64,000 bases of DNA. Source: Calamus simplicifolius. Taxonomy: Eukaryota > Streptophyta > Magnoliopsida > Arecales > Arecaceae. The notes under the pieces are model-generated. The model had not been told where the DNA came from and searched no databases. It saw only the letters and a list, made by a program, of their open reading frames with translations. The stretch is from contig UESW01005008.1 of assembly GCA_900491605.1 (NCBI GenBank), forward strand, positions 186,001-250,000, read 5' to 3'. Position 1 is the stretch's first letter, and each line of letters begins with the position of its first letter. Shown here piece by piece: positions 1-10,953 of the stretch. Both the position numbers and the translations under genes were made by a program.

Positions 1-308
1 CCATATTTCCTTAGCAGACATGCAAGTTGATATGCGATTAAATTCATTTGCATCAAGAGAACAATAAAGAACATTCATAGCCTTTGCATTTAATTGAGCT
101 AATTTCTTATCTTGCTCATCCCATTCAAATTCAGGTTTTGCAACATTAATATTTTCAACCATAATTGTGGGTGTGTGGTCCATTAATTATGATTCCCCAA
201 AAATCATAATCTAGTTTGAATGAAGATTTTCATTCGTGCTTTCCAATATGTGTAGTTTGTTCCATTGAACAAAGATGGTCTATTAGTTGATTGTCCCTCA
301 ATCAACAT
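1..308 (-). pseudogene. Sirevirus C gag, N-terminal fragment
   Basis: The reading starts at 308 and shows the copia gag N-terminal pattern (LFNGTNYTYWKARMKIFI), as in element D at 43814. A small frame break follows near 215, and then motifs matching the gag of element A at 9722-9910 (LNAKAMNVLYCSLDANEFNRI). Gag packages the element RNA into virus-like particles. Only about 100 residues are in the window and the frame is not open throughout, so this copy cannot be judged functional. Confidence 0.75.
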
Positions 309-376
309 GGAATTCATTGGGATTACTATTGATCTTTGGCTCTAAGCTAATCAAAGCTATAGAAATCAAGAACGCT

Positions 377-388
377 GCTCTGATACCA
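377..388 (-). other. Primer binding site of Sirevirus C
   Basis: On the minus strand this reads TGGTATCAGAGC, complementary to the 3' end of plant initiator tRNA-Met. It lies two bases inside the LTR end at 391, the standard position for priming minus-strand DNA synthesis in copia elements. Confidence 0.9.
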
Positions 389-390
389 CT

Positions 391-2444
391 TGTTGCCCAG
401 ATGTAGTAACCCAAGAGGGGGGTGAATTGGGTTATTTAAAAAATTTAATAGCTATGCAGATATATGTGCTTTTAACCCTAATTTGATTTGCAGCGATGAA
501 GTGGGGTGCATAGAATAATAATAACGGAAAAGCAAACAACCATAAATACACAGAAGTTTATAGTGGTTCGGTGCCAAACTCAACACCTACATCCACTCCC
601 CAACACCTTTGGAAATTCCACTAATCGTATCACAACGATTACAACCTCTAGCCGAACTAGGCTAGCCCTCTTGTTTATACGGCACAAGGCAGCCAAAAAC
701 CCTAGCCAAACCTAGGCTAGTCCTCTTGTTTTACGGCACAAGGAAGCCAAAAACCCCTAGCCAAACCTAGGCTAGTCCTCTTATTTAAATGGCACAAGGA
801 AGCCAACAACAAACCAGGGTTCACTAACCCTTTTACAAGATAATCAGAGTATGTAAAGGAGAAGCTCCTACAATGAGCAAATATTCTAATATACTTTACA
901 ACTTTTGAAGCAATAAACTCAGCAATAAATGAACTAGGTTGAAGCAGCTGAAGTCTTGAATGCTTGAAAAGCTTCAATGATTCGGACGACCTTTCGGAGC
1001 AAGGAATGAACTTGAATGCCCAGCAACCACTCAAAAATATGCAATGAAGGCTCTTTTCTTGGATTTTTTCTCTTTGAAATTTCTTTTTCAAAAATCATCT
1101 AGGTGTGCTTCTAATCCCAGCTATTTATATCCATCTAACAGGAAGATATCCGTTAGATATATACGAAATAAATGGAAATAATAACGGGAAGAAAATATAA
1201 CTGTTAAACATGTTTCCCTTAAGCATTGAATGCAGATCTCCATTTGAGGAAGGATGAGCACTGTAAAAATTCAAAAATCCAAAAGTTAAATATAGCTTGA
1301 AATAGCAATAGAGAGAGAGAGAGAGAGAGAAGAGCACTCTTAAAAGCTTAGGCGCGGTGGACTGAAAAATGGCTCCAGTAGCTGAGGATATGAATGCCAT
1401 CGTCCAAAATGAAGCAAGAGACCTCAGCTAGCTAATCAGTTAGTAACTAGAGAGGTCACAGCAAAAGAATCGTCCAGAGGCAGCACTTCAGTCAGCTTGG
1501 CAGCTAACTAAGCGAAAGTCAGTTAGCTCTTTAGCTAACTATCAGAGAAAAAGTAACGGCAGAAAAAAAAATTCATGCATTCATAGTTAGCTCTCCAGCT
1601 AACTCAATTTGGAATCCTCTCGGCTGCAGGAGAAAAAGAAGACAACTAGTTAGCTGAATAGCTAACTGAAGAATGGCCAGTTAGCTCACGAGCTAACTAG
1701 AAGCAAAAGCAACATATTATCCTCCAGCTTAGTTAGCTCTCCAGCTAACTAAGCAAAAGGGCAGCCATCCGTTCTGATATAATAGTTAACTCTCCAGCTA
1801 ACTAACCAACAGTCAGCTAGCTCTTTACTTAACTGAATTTTGAATCCCCACGCTGAGACGTTCCCTGTGAAAATCAGTTAGCTGAGCAGTTAGCTCCAGG
1901 ATGAAATAGTTAGCTAAGCAATTAACTAAAAGAAACGTCAGCTAGCTAGAAGGAGTTTCAGTTAGCTAACAAGACATCCAGCCAGCTAGCTAAAATTGGA
2001 GGGTGTTCAGCCAATGCACCGTGACGAGCAAATCAGTTAGCTGAAGGAATTCGAGCTAGCTAACAAGCTAGCTCACCAGTTGACTAAAAAAAGAGGACGT
2101 TCGGCCAGGCACCTGAGACAAGTTTCTTAGTTAGCTGAAAGGGCTCCAGCTAGCTAATAAACTAGCTCACCAGCTAGCTAAAAAAGGATGACGTTCGGCC
2201 CAAGCACGTGGCGAGAATTTTAGTTAGCTGAAGGGCATGCCAGCTAGCTAATTGAAAGAACAAGCTAGCTAACCAGTTAACTCCAAGCAAAATAAAAATA
2301 TCTAAAGCAAAGTAAAATAAAGTACTTTCTTACCAGTTAATTTTGCATGAAGATACTTACTTGCAAGGCGACTGAACTTCCCTGTATCAATCTTAGAATT
2401 GCTTAATTTGTTTTGTAATCATCAAAATCAATCTGGGGTCAACA
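391..2444 (-). repeat. 5' LTR of Sirevirus C (2,054 bp)
   Basis: Bounded by TG...CA ends in element sense. It contains, in element order: a U3 array of GTTAGCT/AGCTAAC inverted repeats (about 1425-2290), a (GA)10 run at 1311-1330, a TATAAATAG box on the minus strand (1121-1129), and a short minisatellite of about 51-bp units with AGGCTAG and GTGCCGTAAAACAAGAGGAC motifs (about 650-810). It aligns by eye over its whole length with the LTRs of element D (43899-46038) and element A (14264-16676). Confidence 0.88.
1425..2290. repeat. U3 inverted-repeat array, Sirevirus C
   Basis: Dozens of GTTAGCT, AGCTAAC and CAGCTAGCTA variants are spaced a few to about 30 bases apart. Many are paired as 7-8 base arms around a 4-6 base loop, so the strand can fold into serial hairpins. 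A TTCGGCC motif recurs between groups. The array lies upstream of the element TATA box and is shared with elements A and D, so it is an inherited LTR feature. Confidence 0.85.
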
Positions 2445-3042
2445 CCTTGGCTTCTCCATTAGCTTGCGGATGCCCTACTGAGGTGAGGCAATGACTAATG
2501 CCATGATCCTCACAAAACTCTCAGAATTTAGGATTATCAAATTGCTTGCCATTGTTGGTGATGATGGTATGCGGGAGACCAAAACGACAAATGATGGATT
2601 TCCACACGAAATCCATGGCCCGAGCTTCGGTTATTTGGGCAACTGCTTCAGCCTCGACCCACTTAGTGAAGTAATCAATGGTGACAAATAAGAACTTCCT
2701 CTATCCAGTGGCGAGGGAAAAAGGGTCGAGAATGTCTATCCCCCACTTAGCAAAGGGGCAAGCGGAGGAAATAGGGACCAAACTAGCAGAAGGGAGCCTC
2801 TGAATGTTGGAGTGCCTCTGGCATGGGTCACAGACTCGGATGAGGTTATCGGCATCCTTTTGCATGGTTGGCCAATAATATCCCTGGCGAAGCACCTTGT
2901 GGCATAGAGATCGACTTCCTAGATGATTGTCGCAAATTCCTTCATGCACCTCCCGAAGAGCATAATCAGCTTCAGATGGGCGGAGGCATCTGAGCAGCAA
3001 CATCAAAAAGGACCGCTTATAGAGCTGGTCGTTGATTAGCAC
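2445..3042 (-). pseudogene. Gypsy B integrase (truncated)
   Basis: From 3042 leftwards the reading contains the zinc-binding H-H-C-C region (VHEGICDNHLG, then CDPCQRH) and the first catalytic-core segment (KWGIDILDPF). A stop falls near 2701. The core continues in frame pieces to 2450, where motifs like TKWVEAEAVA and a DNGxQF-like site can be seen before Sirevirus C cuts it. Integrase joins element DNA to host DNA; this copy is broken and incomplete. Confidence 0.85.
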
Positions 3043-3153
3043 ATAGTGGGTAGCTTGCAGTCTCAGCTTCCTTGCTTCCCTGCGGTCGGCTGGGAGTGAC
3101 CCTTCTTTAAGATACTTTAATATAGGGTCAAACCAAGACGGTTCGACCTCAAT

Positions 3154-4257
3154 CTACATTACTCGGTCCACCTCCGCGATGCTAGGCCTTTCCAGGATTT
3201 CCAGGGGGAACTTTTGCTCGAAGTCCATCGACTCCGCAGTTGCTAGCCGGGATAATAGGTCAGCACGAGCATTTTCAGATCTGGGGATCTGAATAACATC
3301 AAATTTAGAGAAGTGAGAGAGCAGGTTCTGCACCTCTTGGAGATACCGAGTCATATTTGGCTCTCGGGCTTCAAACTCACCCCGCACTTGACCAGCTACC
3401 AGCTGAGAGTCGGTGAAGGCATTTAGCTTCTTCACTTTCAGATCACGGGCAATTCGGAGTCCGGCGAGTAGAGCTTCATACTCGGCTTCGTTGTTAGAGG
3501 CTGGGAAGGAGAATTTAACGCCATACTCGAAGGTCGCCCCCTCTGGGCTGGTGAGGACTAGACCAGCACCGGAGCCATTGGCGTTGGAGGATCCATCAAC
3601 ATGAAGCAACCACAGGGCGCTCGAATTTGGATGCTCGGAGGAGTCCGGAGCGGAGCCATCTTCTGAGATAGTGCATTCAAGGAGGAAGTCAACTAGAACT
3701 TGCGCTTTGATGGTTGGACGAGGCTGATATCGGATATCATGCTCGCTCAATTCAATGGCCGACTTTGCCATTCTTCCTGATATCTCAGGGCGGTGGACCA
3801 CCACCTTGATGGGATGCTCGGTGAGGACTATTACGGAATGCGCCTGGAAATATGGTCGCAACCTTCGAACCGACGTTATCAAGGCCAAAACTAGCTTTTC
3901 AATTCGGGTATACCTCGTCTCTGCGTCTCGGAGCAGTTTGCTGACATAGTAGATTGACTTTTGGGTCTTCTTCTCTTCTCTGACCAAGACCAAGCTAATT
4001 GCGCCTTCTAAAATTGCCAGGTACAAAAATAGCATCTCTCCCGGATTTGGGTAACCAAGGAGAGGTGGTGAGCCGAGATACTTCTTGAGGTCTTCAAATG
4101 ATTTTTGGCATTCAAGAGTCCATTGGAAGTTTTTAGCGGATCGGAGAGCTTTGAAGAAAGGGAGGCTCCTCTCGGCCGACCGAGCTACAAAGCGGTTGAG
4201 GGCCACAATCCTTCCGGTCAGGCGCTGGACTTCTTTAACAGATGCCGGGGGCGCCAT
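3154..4257 (-). pseudogene. Gypsy B RNase H and additional archaeal-type RNase H
   Basis: An open frame of 367 residues starts inside the RT thumb/connection region (VQRLTGRIVALNRFV). The normal gypsy RNase H follows, seen as LFLYLAILEGAISLVLVREE and YYVSKLLRDAETRYTRIEKLVLAL. Downstream lies a second RNase H fold: LHVDGSSNANGSGAGLVL, then NNEAEYEALLAGL, then AFTDSQLVAGQV, giving the D-E-D acidic residues. A second RNase H of this kind is known from the Tat/Ogre lineage of plant gypsy elements. The start codon is only an in-frame Met, not a true start. Confidence 0.85.
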
Positions 4258-5190
4258 CTACTGAAGGGCTTGAATCTTCTGCGGGTTGGCTTCGATGCCT
4301 CGCTGAGAAACTATAAAGCCCAGAAACTTTCCTGAGGTGACGCCGAAAGCACACTTTGTCGGATTGAGCTTCATCCGATATTTTCGGAGCATCGCAAAGC
4401 TCTCTGAGAGGTCTTCGATATGCTGGGAAGCTTCCTTGCTTTTGACTAGCATGTCATCAACGTATACCTCCATGTTCCGACCGATTTGCTCCTTGAAGAC
4501 CTTGTTCACCAGCCTTTGGTAGGTGGCGCCTGCATTCTTCAGACCGAAAGGCATGACTCAGTAACAATAGGTATCTCGATCAGTTATGAAGGCAGTCTTT
4601 TCTTCATCCTCGGGCGCCATCCGAATTTGGTTATAGCCTGAATATGTGTCCATGAAAGTCAGCATCTGATGGCCGGAAGTGGCATCCACGAGCTAGTCGA
4701 TCCGGGGGAGAGGGAAGCTGTCCTTCGGGCATGCTTTATTAAGATCAGTGAAGTCAATGCAGATTCACCATTTGCCGTTCAACTTCTTCACCATGACAAC
4801 ATTGGATAGACAGCTCGGATAATTTACTTCTCGAATAAAGTTCTCCTTGATGAGCTTATCCACCTCCTCTTCAATCGCTCTCTGCTGGTCAGGGGCGAAG
4901 CTCCTCTTCTTCTGCTTCACGGGTCGAAATGTCTCGTCCACATTAAGACGGTGGACAAGGATGTTTAGACTAATCCCAGGCATATCTGAGGTTGACCAAG
5001 CGAAGACATCAGCATTCCTTCGAAGAAAGTCGATCAGCTCCAGCCGGGGCTTCCCTTTTAGCAGCGACCCGATCCTTATGGTTCGGTCAGGCCAAGCTTC
5101 GTCCAGTGGTACTTCCTCCAGCTCTTCGGCTGGTTCTCCTTGCTGCTCGGCAAAATCCTTCCGAGCATCTAGTCCATCGACCTCTGGCAA
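4258..5190 (-). pseudogene. Gypsy B reverse transcriptase (broken)
   Basis: The piece 4765-5190 holds the RT N-terminal region (VDKLIKENFIREVNYPSCLSNVVMVKK), and 4258-4554 holds the palm (MPFGLKNAGATYQRLVNKVF and the catalytic YVDDMLVKS). Stops at about 4765, 4690 and 4557 separate the pieces. RT copies element RNA into DNA. The YVDD box is intact, but the protein cannot be made in one piece. Confidence 0.88.
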
Positions 5191-5252
5191 TCTGGATTGC
5201 AGGCTGGTGACGAAACACTGCCGAGCTATTGCTTGGCTTCCTCGAACTACAC

Positions 5253-5630
5253 CTACCCTCGCTCGGTAGGGAACTTCATAACAAGATGGGGGATGGAGAC
5301 GACGGCTCTGAGAGACATTAAGCCGGGTCTTCCCAAGATTGCGTTGTAGGGCGACCGTAGCTTGGTCACCAGGAAATTTGCATACACAGTGGCCACGCGG
5401 GGCCAGCTCTCCGTATGGATCGCCAAGGTGACGACCCCCTCTGGGATAATGACATCGCCGGTGAACCCCATTAGGGTGGAGTCCATGGATCGGAGACTCT
5501 TTATGAGAAGCTTCATCTTCACAAACACATCAAGGTACAAAACATTGACGGAGCTTCCACTATCAATTAGAATTTGGCTTACATCATAGTTGTTCAAATT
5601 AAGAGATACAACTAGCGCATCATTGTGCAA
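5253..5630 (-). pseudogene. Gypsy B aspartic protease
   Basis: 125 residues with the retropepsin active site LIDSGSSVNVLY and a downstream ILGRPGL flap/hydrophobic motif. It cleaves the gag-pol polyprotein. It lies between the gag zinc region and RT, as expected for gypsy elements. Confidence 0.88.
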
Positions 5631-5746
5631 GAACTGTATCCCCTGGAAGTCATCATCGGAGAAAGAGATCTCATCAGGTCATGCTTTCTTTGGCACCAGA
5701 CCTTCTTCATCGTCCCTCCCACCTGAAGGACCACCGACCGCCTCAA

Positions 5747-7290
5747 TCAGGTTAATGTGGCCAGCGATCGAAGGATTTGGAGAGGAGGAGGTTGCTGCTG
5801 GGGCTCAGGTCGGCGATCGCCCCCATTTCTTGGCTCGGGGGCTCCTCTGAACCGATCCAGTCTACCCTGCTGGATGAGCCTTTCAATCTCATTCTTTAGT
5901 TGCCAACACTCTTTAGTGTCGTGGCCATGGTCACGGTGGTAGCGGCAATATTTTGCGGGATCTCTTCGGGCCGCATTCCCTTTGAGAGGAGGAGGTCGAG
6001 GGAGTTGGCGCTCGATTTTCATGAGGATCTCCACTCTTGGGGCAGTGAGCGGAGTGAACCGGTGGAACCTCCTAGGCGGGCTCCGAGTACGGTTCCTTGA
6101 TGGCAGCTAGGGAATCCTCTGGCGGCGAGGCGGGCTCGGCCGGTGGGTAGGTCGGTGTTTATCAGAGCCCTTGGGCTCCTTCTTCTTCATTAGCTCGGCT
6201 CAGGCGGCTCTCCGTGACTCTTCGACTCTGGCATACTTGTCTGCCAGGGCCATCATGTCAGAGAGGTTTGGAGGGTAGCTAACCTCCAAGGCCAAGTAAA
6301 AGTCGCTCTCCTTCAACACTCCGCCTGCTAGGGCAGGCATGGCCACCTCATGATTAAGGTGGTCCACCTCCAGAATGGCCGTATTGAAATGGCGAGATAC
6401 TTCTTCAGGGACTCCCCCTCTCTCTACTTAACCTCAGAGAGGGAGTCGAATTTCCATCGGTAGCAGCGGCTACTGACAAACTGGTTGATGAAAAGGTGGC
6501 TTAGCTCGTCAAATGAATCAACGGAACCTGGCTTCAAAGCATTGAACCAAGTTCGGGCAGATCCTCTGAGGGTGGAAGGGAAGGCATGACAGAGGATCGC
6601 ATCTAATGCCCCGTGGAACATCATTATTGATCGGAAGCTGCTGAGATGATCGTCGGGGTCGGAGGAGCCATGATAAGGCTCGATGGCAGGCAGCTTGACG
6701 TGGAAGGGAATCACTTCCTCCATGATCTTCTTAGAGAAGGGAATGCCCTGCTCTGCTTTATTTTGAAGCGGATAGGCTTGCTTGGCGGCGTCAAGCTCTT
6801 GACGCATTTCTTGGAGCTGGCAGCGGATCTCTTTGTCAGGAAGAGCAGAAGGTGCAGGACGAGGAGAGTACTAAGATGGTATTGAATCATGACGAGAATA
6901 CACCAGGAAGAGAGATCGGGCCTGCCAGGATCTAGGGAGATCTTTGACGCGGGCTCGTTAGGGAGCTAGCTCAGCTTCTCTGGGACGGCGAGGAGGGTCC
7001 GCAACCCCATGCGGGTTGGAAGAAGAGATCACTGGATGAGTAGGGGCTGCATTCTCCTCAGAAGGGTGAGGAGCAGGAGCAGCCGGATGGGGGCTTCGGA
7101 GCGCCCCTGAATCAGGTGGGCTAGGGCCTGGACCTGCTGGACCAGTAAGGCAAACTGGTCCTGGGTCATTAGGGCCAATGGCGATGATGGAGTCTCGACT
7201 GACGGTGGCGGTGGCGCGACACTGCTCACTGGATCAGGCCTTTGAGAAGTGACCTGATCTCAGACTTCGGAGGTAGCCTTTTTTCGATTG
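5747..7290 (-). pseudogene. Gypsy B gag (frame-broken)
   Basis: Three pieces are readable. The N-terminus is at 7029-7229 (proline-rich). The conserved gag core is at 6424-6807 (PYHGSSDPDDHLSSFRSIMM, AFPSTLRGSARTWFNALKP). A CxxH-HxxxC-like nucleocapsid stretch is at 5747-6034 (KYCRYHRDHGHDTKECWQLK). The gag core pattern is common in Tat/Athila-type plant gypsy elements. Stops near 6180-6430 separate core and zinc region. Confidence 0.82.
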
Positions 7291-7381
7291 GCCATGGAAG
7301 GAGTTTTCTTGCAGACTGAGATCCTTATCTCTCGGATTACAAGTTTTTAGGGACTTGAGGGCCCTTCCATTAGTGCCAATT

Positions 7382-8504
7382 TGTTGCTACTAAAATCTTG
7401 TCCTCCGACTCAGGCACGCTCGGGCTTCGAGATGGGCTTCCTCCTGGGCGGACCTGCAAAACAGTCCTCACGCGAGAGGCGTTGGGGGTGGCCCTCCGCG
7501 GAAGACCCTTCGATGCTTAAGTCAGTGAAGATCGACAGTCAACAAAAATGAGGAGAAGATTCTTGCTGAAGAGTCTCTCCCAGGGCTCTGAGCAGAGCGA
7601 TATGGTGGAAAATAAAGGCAGTGAGTGAGTGTGCGCACCAGAGATGGCGTACCTAAGGGGATCTGAGGCTGTGGTATTTATAGAGGATCACCTGGTTGTT
7701 TGGGAGCGTCGTGGGTCCGAAGGCCGTTGAGATCTAAATCTAGTTTGTTATGAGATAGGTAGGATTCGTATCTGGTTAGTTAGAAGATCGACGACTGGGA
7801 GAGCTCGTTGACATCTCAAGATTCGATGGGGGCATAAGCTCCAGGGCTCTAGGCCACTTTTAGATATGATTTCCGTTTGGAATCTTACTATTTTAAGCTT
7901 TCTTGCACTGAATTCTGCAGAGGTATAGGTATCGCTCGGGCTAGGCTGAGCGATAGAAGAGATTGGCTAAAAGGGCTGGGTGATGGAATGACTTGGTTAG
8001 GGCCAGGAGATGATGGATGATAACTCGGCTCGAGGAGCCGAGAGACGATAGCTTGGCTCAAGGGGCCGAGAGACGATAGCACGGCTTGAGAGGGCCGAGA
8101 GACGATAGACGATAGCTCGGCTCAAGGGGGCCGAGAGACGACAGACGGTAGCTCGGCTCGAGAGGGCTGAGAGACAATAGAAGATAGCTCGGCTCAAGGG
8201 GGCCAAGAGACGACAACTGATAGCTTGGCTTAAGGGGGCCGAGAGACAACAACCGATAGCTCGGCAAGGGACCAAGAGACGATAGCTCGGCTTGAGGGGC
8301 CGAGAGATGATAGCTCGGCCCGAGGGGGCCGAGAGACAATAGACGATAGCCTGCATCTTGGGAACTCTTGGCTCGGTGGGGCTAGGGCGCTCCGACCTAC
8401 CGAGGTTGATCTATCTTTGGTGGGTGTTGCATAGCAGATAGGAATCAAGGCTAGCCTTAGCCATGAACACGATTATTGATGCATATCGATTTTACCCCTC
8501 AACA
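7382..8504 (-). repeat. 5' LTR of gypsy B (1,123 bp)
   Basis: In element sense it starts TGTTGAGGGG (8504) and ends TAGCAACA (7382). It carries a TATAAATA box on the minus strand (7675-7682) and an array of ten hairpin units in U3 (8022-8350). The sequence just inside (AATTGGCACTAATGG) is at the primer-site position but is not the usual tRNA-Met site. The outer edge adjoins Sirevirus A LTR sequence at 8505, which shows B inserted there. Confidence 0.85.
8022..8350. repeat. Hairpin tandem array in gypsy B U3
   Basis: About ten units of 26-37 bp, each containing CTCGGC ... GCCGAG arms (or one-mismatch variants) around a 5-9 base loop, followed by AGACGATAG spacers. The short open frames here only reflect the repeats and are not genes. 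Confidence 0.9.
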
Positions 8505-9518
8505 GTTATTGACATTTTCTTTTGGTGTTTGACAGAGATCTTTCTTTGCCAAAGGATTAAATGCAATCAATGTTTAGGGAAATAAATTCAAACGGTTATA
8601 TTTCTTTCCATTTTAATGTCCTCTTATTTCAAATGTATCTAACGGACATATTTTGTTTGGTTTAAATAGATGTGATCAGAGGAACACAATGTCAAATTTT
8701 GATGAATTGGAAAAAGAAAAGAGAAGAAAGAAATCAAGAAAAAGAGAGTGTTCATTGCATATTTTTCAGAGTGTTGAAAAGCAAGTTCTTGTGCATTGAA
8801 GTTGACAAATCTCAATCCTTGCTCAAGTCGTCCAGATCCGGTGAAGCATTCAAAAAAGTCTCAGCTACCTCGGAGATCCACATTCTTTGCTGCAGATTTG
8901 CTTCAAATTTGTAACGTTATCTTTGAATATTTGCTCAAGTTAGGACCTATTCGTTATCTATTCTGAAATTCTTTGTAATAGGGTTAGAGATAACCCTAAG
9001 ATTGTTGTTTGGCTTCCTTGTGCCGTTAAACAAGAGGACTAGCTGGGAAGGCTAGGGGTTTGGCTGCCTTGTGCCGTGAAACAAGAGGACTAGCCGGGAA
9101 GGCTAGGGGTTTGGCTGCCTTGTGCCGTTAAACAAGAGGACTAGCCGGAAAGGCTAGGGGTTTGGCTGCCTTGTGCCATGAAACAAGAGGACTAGCCAGG
9201 AAGGCTAAGGGTTTGGTTGCCTTGTGCCGTGAAACAAGAGGACTAGCCGGGAAGGCTAGGGGTTGTAATCATTGTGATACGATTAGTGAAATTCCCAAAG
9301 GGATTTTATGGAGTGGACGTAGGAGCCACATTTGGCACCGAACCACTATAAACCCTATTGTGTTTGTGATTGCATATTCTGTGTAATTTTGTTTCGTGCA
9401 CTCCACTGCACCGCTGTGAAATACTTTTTTAACTAGTGATTAAGCACATATCTGCGCTAGTAATTAATTTTTTAAATATCCAATTCACCCCCTCTTGGGT
9501 TACTACATTTGGGCAACA
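8505..9518 (+). repeat. 5' LTR of Sirevirus A, right-hand part
   Basis: Matches 15672-16676 of the 3' LTR with scattered substitutions. The missing left part, including the U3 hairpin array, should lie beyond gypsy B to the left. It contains five 51-bp minisatellite units (about 9030-9280). Confidence 0.88.
9030..9280. repeat. 51-bp minisatellite in Sirevirus A 5' LTR
   Basis: CAAGAGGACTAGC recurs at 9031, 9082, 9133, 9184 and 9235, giving an exact 51-bp period over five units. Each unit also contains GGCTAGGG and GCCTTGTGCCGT. The same array recurs in the 3' LTR (16195-16440) and, in shorter form and reverse sense, in elements C and D. Confidence 0.93.
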
Positions 9519-9520
9519 AG

Positions 9521-9532
9521 TGGTATCAGAGC
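9521..9532 (+). other. Primer binding site of Sirevirus A
   Basis: TGGTATCAGAGC, the initiator tRNA-Met complement, lies two bases after the LTR end. Confidence 0.92.
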
Positions 9533-9593
9533 AGTGTGCTCTTGATTTCTATAGCTTTGAGAAGCTTGGAGCCAAAGATCATTAGCAATCCAA

Positions 9594-10953
9594 ATGGGTT
9601 CAGTTTTGACTGAGGGACAGTCAACTAATAGACCACCTCGGCACAAATTACACTTATTGGAAAGCACGTATGAAAATTTTTATTCAAGCACTTGATTATG
9701 ATTTATGGAGTATCATAGTCAATGGACCTCACACACCCCACTATTAAATATGATGGTATTGATATTTCCAAATCGGAAACGGAATGGGATGTGCATGATA
9801 AGAAGATGACTCAGCTGAATGCTAAAGCCATGAATGTATTATATTGTTCTTTAGATGCCAATGAATTTAATCGTATTTCTACATGCATATCTGCTAAGAA
9901 AATTTGGAATAGACTTGAAGTTACCTATGAGGGTACCAATCAAGTTAAAGAATCTAGAATAAATATGCTTGTACATGAATATGAATTGTTTAAAATGGAA
10001 TCATATGAAAGCATTGGTGATATGTTTGCAAGATTCACTAACATTATTAATGGGCTGAAAAGCCTTGAAAAATATATACTAATGGTGATCTTGTTAGAAA
10101 AGTTTTGAGATCCTTGCCTAGGTCTTGGGAGGCCAAAGTTACTGCAATTCAAGAAGCCAAGGACCTCAACACACTATCTCTTGAAGAATTAGTTGGTTCA
10201 TTGATGACTCATGAGCTTCAGCAGCAATAACATTTTAATGAAGAGCAATCCAAAAACAAGAGAATATTGGGACTAAAGAGTGTAGCCCTAAATGATGAAA
10301 ATGAGAGCACCTCAAGTGAAAGCGATGAGGAAAATGATCTAGCTCTCATTACAAGGAAATTTGAGAAATTCATGAGAAAGAAATTTAAAGGAAGAAAGAG
10401 AGCATTAATGAAAGGAGAGCCAAGCAATGAAAAAGAATATGAAGTAATTTGTTATGAATGCAACAAACCGGGACACTACAAGCCAGATTGTCCATATCTG
10501 AAGAAAGGTCTCAAGAAATTTAAAAAGAAGGCTATGATAGCTACATGGAGCGATAATGATGCATCAAGCTCTGAAGAAGAAGAGAAGAATGAAGAAGAAA
10601 ATCTGTGTCTTATGGTGAACAATGAAGAGGTAAACCCCAACTTGTTAGATGATTTTACATTTGATGAATTGCATGGTGCATTTTATGAATTAATTGATGA
10701 TTTTGCAAATCTCAGTTCAAAAAATAAAGATTTAAAAAATCAAGTTCAAAATCTTACTTTAGAAAAGGATAAACTATTAGAAGAAAATGAAGTTTTATTA
10801 CAAGAAAACATGAATTTGAAAAATAAAGTAGATAGATTGAAACCTATTGTAGATATGTTTACTTTGAGCTCTGCTAAACTTAACATGATTCTTGAAAATC
10901 AAAGAGCTGTTTTTAGCAAAGTTGGCCTAGGATACAATCCTTTAAAAAGATAA
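9594..10953 (+). pseudogene. Sirevirus A gag (frameshifted)
   Basis: The N-terminus at 9594 (LTEGQSTNRPP) is frameshifted. The core resumes at 9722-10108 (NAKAMNVLYCSLDANEFNRI, MFARFTNIINGLKSLEK) and at 10267-10953. The last piece has an acidic/serine stretch, a CCHC zinc knuckle (CYECNKPGHYKPDC, about 10452), a second acidic stretch and a leucine-rich coiled coil (LKNQVQNLTLEKDKLLEENE). Gag forms the particle and binds RNA. A second knuckle at about 11010 (CFKCGKSGHKAY) lacks its last Cys. Confidence 0.85.

Larger units (their letters stand above)
1..2444 (-). mobile_element. Sirevirus-type copia element C (5' part, runs off left edge)
   Basis: Read on the minus strand this is the 5' LTR, primer binding site and start of gag of a Ty1/copia element; the rest lies left of the window. 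The LTR (391-2444) begins TGTTGACCCC and ends GGGCAACA in element sense, and is followed by a tRNA-Met type primer site. The LTR is of the same family as elements A and D. Its right end abuts gypsy element B inside the B integrase, so C inserted into B. The candidate target duplication on this side is CCTTG (2445-2449); the partner copy is outside the window. Confidence 0.85.
2445..8504 (-). mobile_element. Tat-type Ty3/gypsy element B (3' part missing)
   Basis: On the minus strand, the 5' LTR is at 7382-8504, then gag (about 5750-7230), protease (5253-5630), reverse transcriptase (4258-5190), RNase H plus a second RNase H (3154-4257) and integrase (2445-3042). The order PR-RT-RH-IN is gypsy type; the second RNase H and the gag pattern point to the Tat/Ogre group. 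The 3' end is cut by Sirevirus C, so the rest should lie left of the window. The element sits inside the 5' LTR of Sirevirus A. Several stops and frame breaks make it defective. Confidence 0.88.

Noticed and set aside
7888..8448. Several minus-strand open frames with Leu/Ser/Pro repeats
   Set aside because: They translate the hairpin tandem array of the gypsy B LTR in different frames; no start context or domain.
2445..8504. Possible integrated pararetrovirus
   Set aside because: It has an LTR, integrase and gypsy-type gene order; no movement protein or coat motif is seen.
9030..9280. Regular repeats that might suggest a CRISPR-like array
   Set aside because: The units are head-to-tail 51-bp minisatellite copies with no unique spacers, inside a plant LTR.
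9521..9532. tRNA-Met like sequence as a tRNA gene
   Set aside because: Only the 12-base primer-site complement is present, repeated at each element; no cloverleaf.
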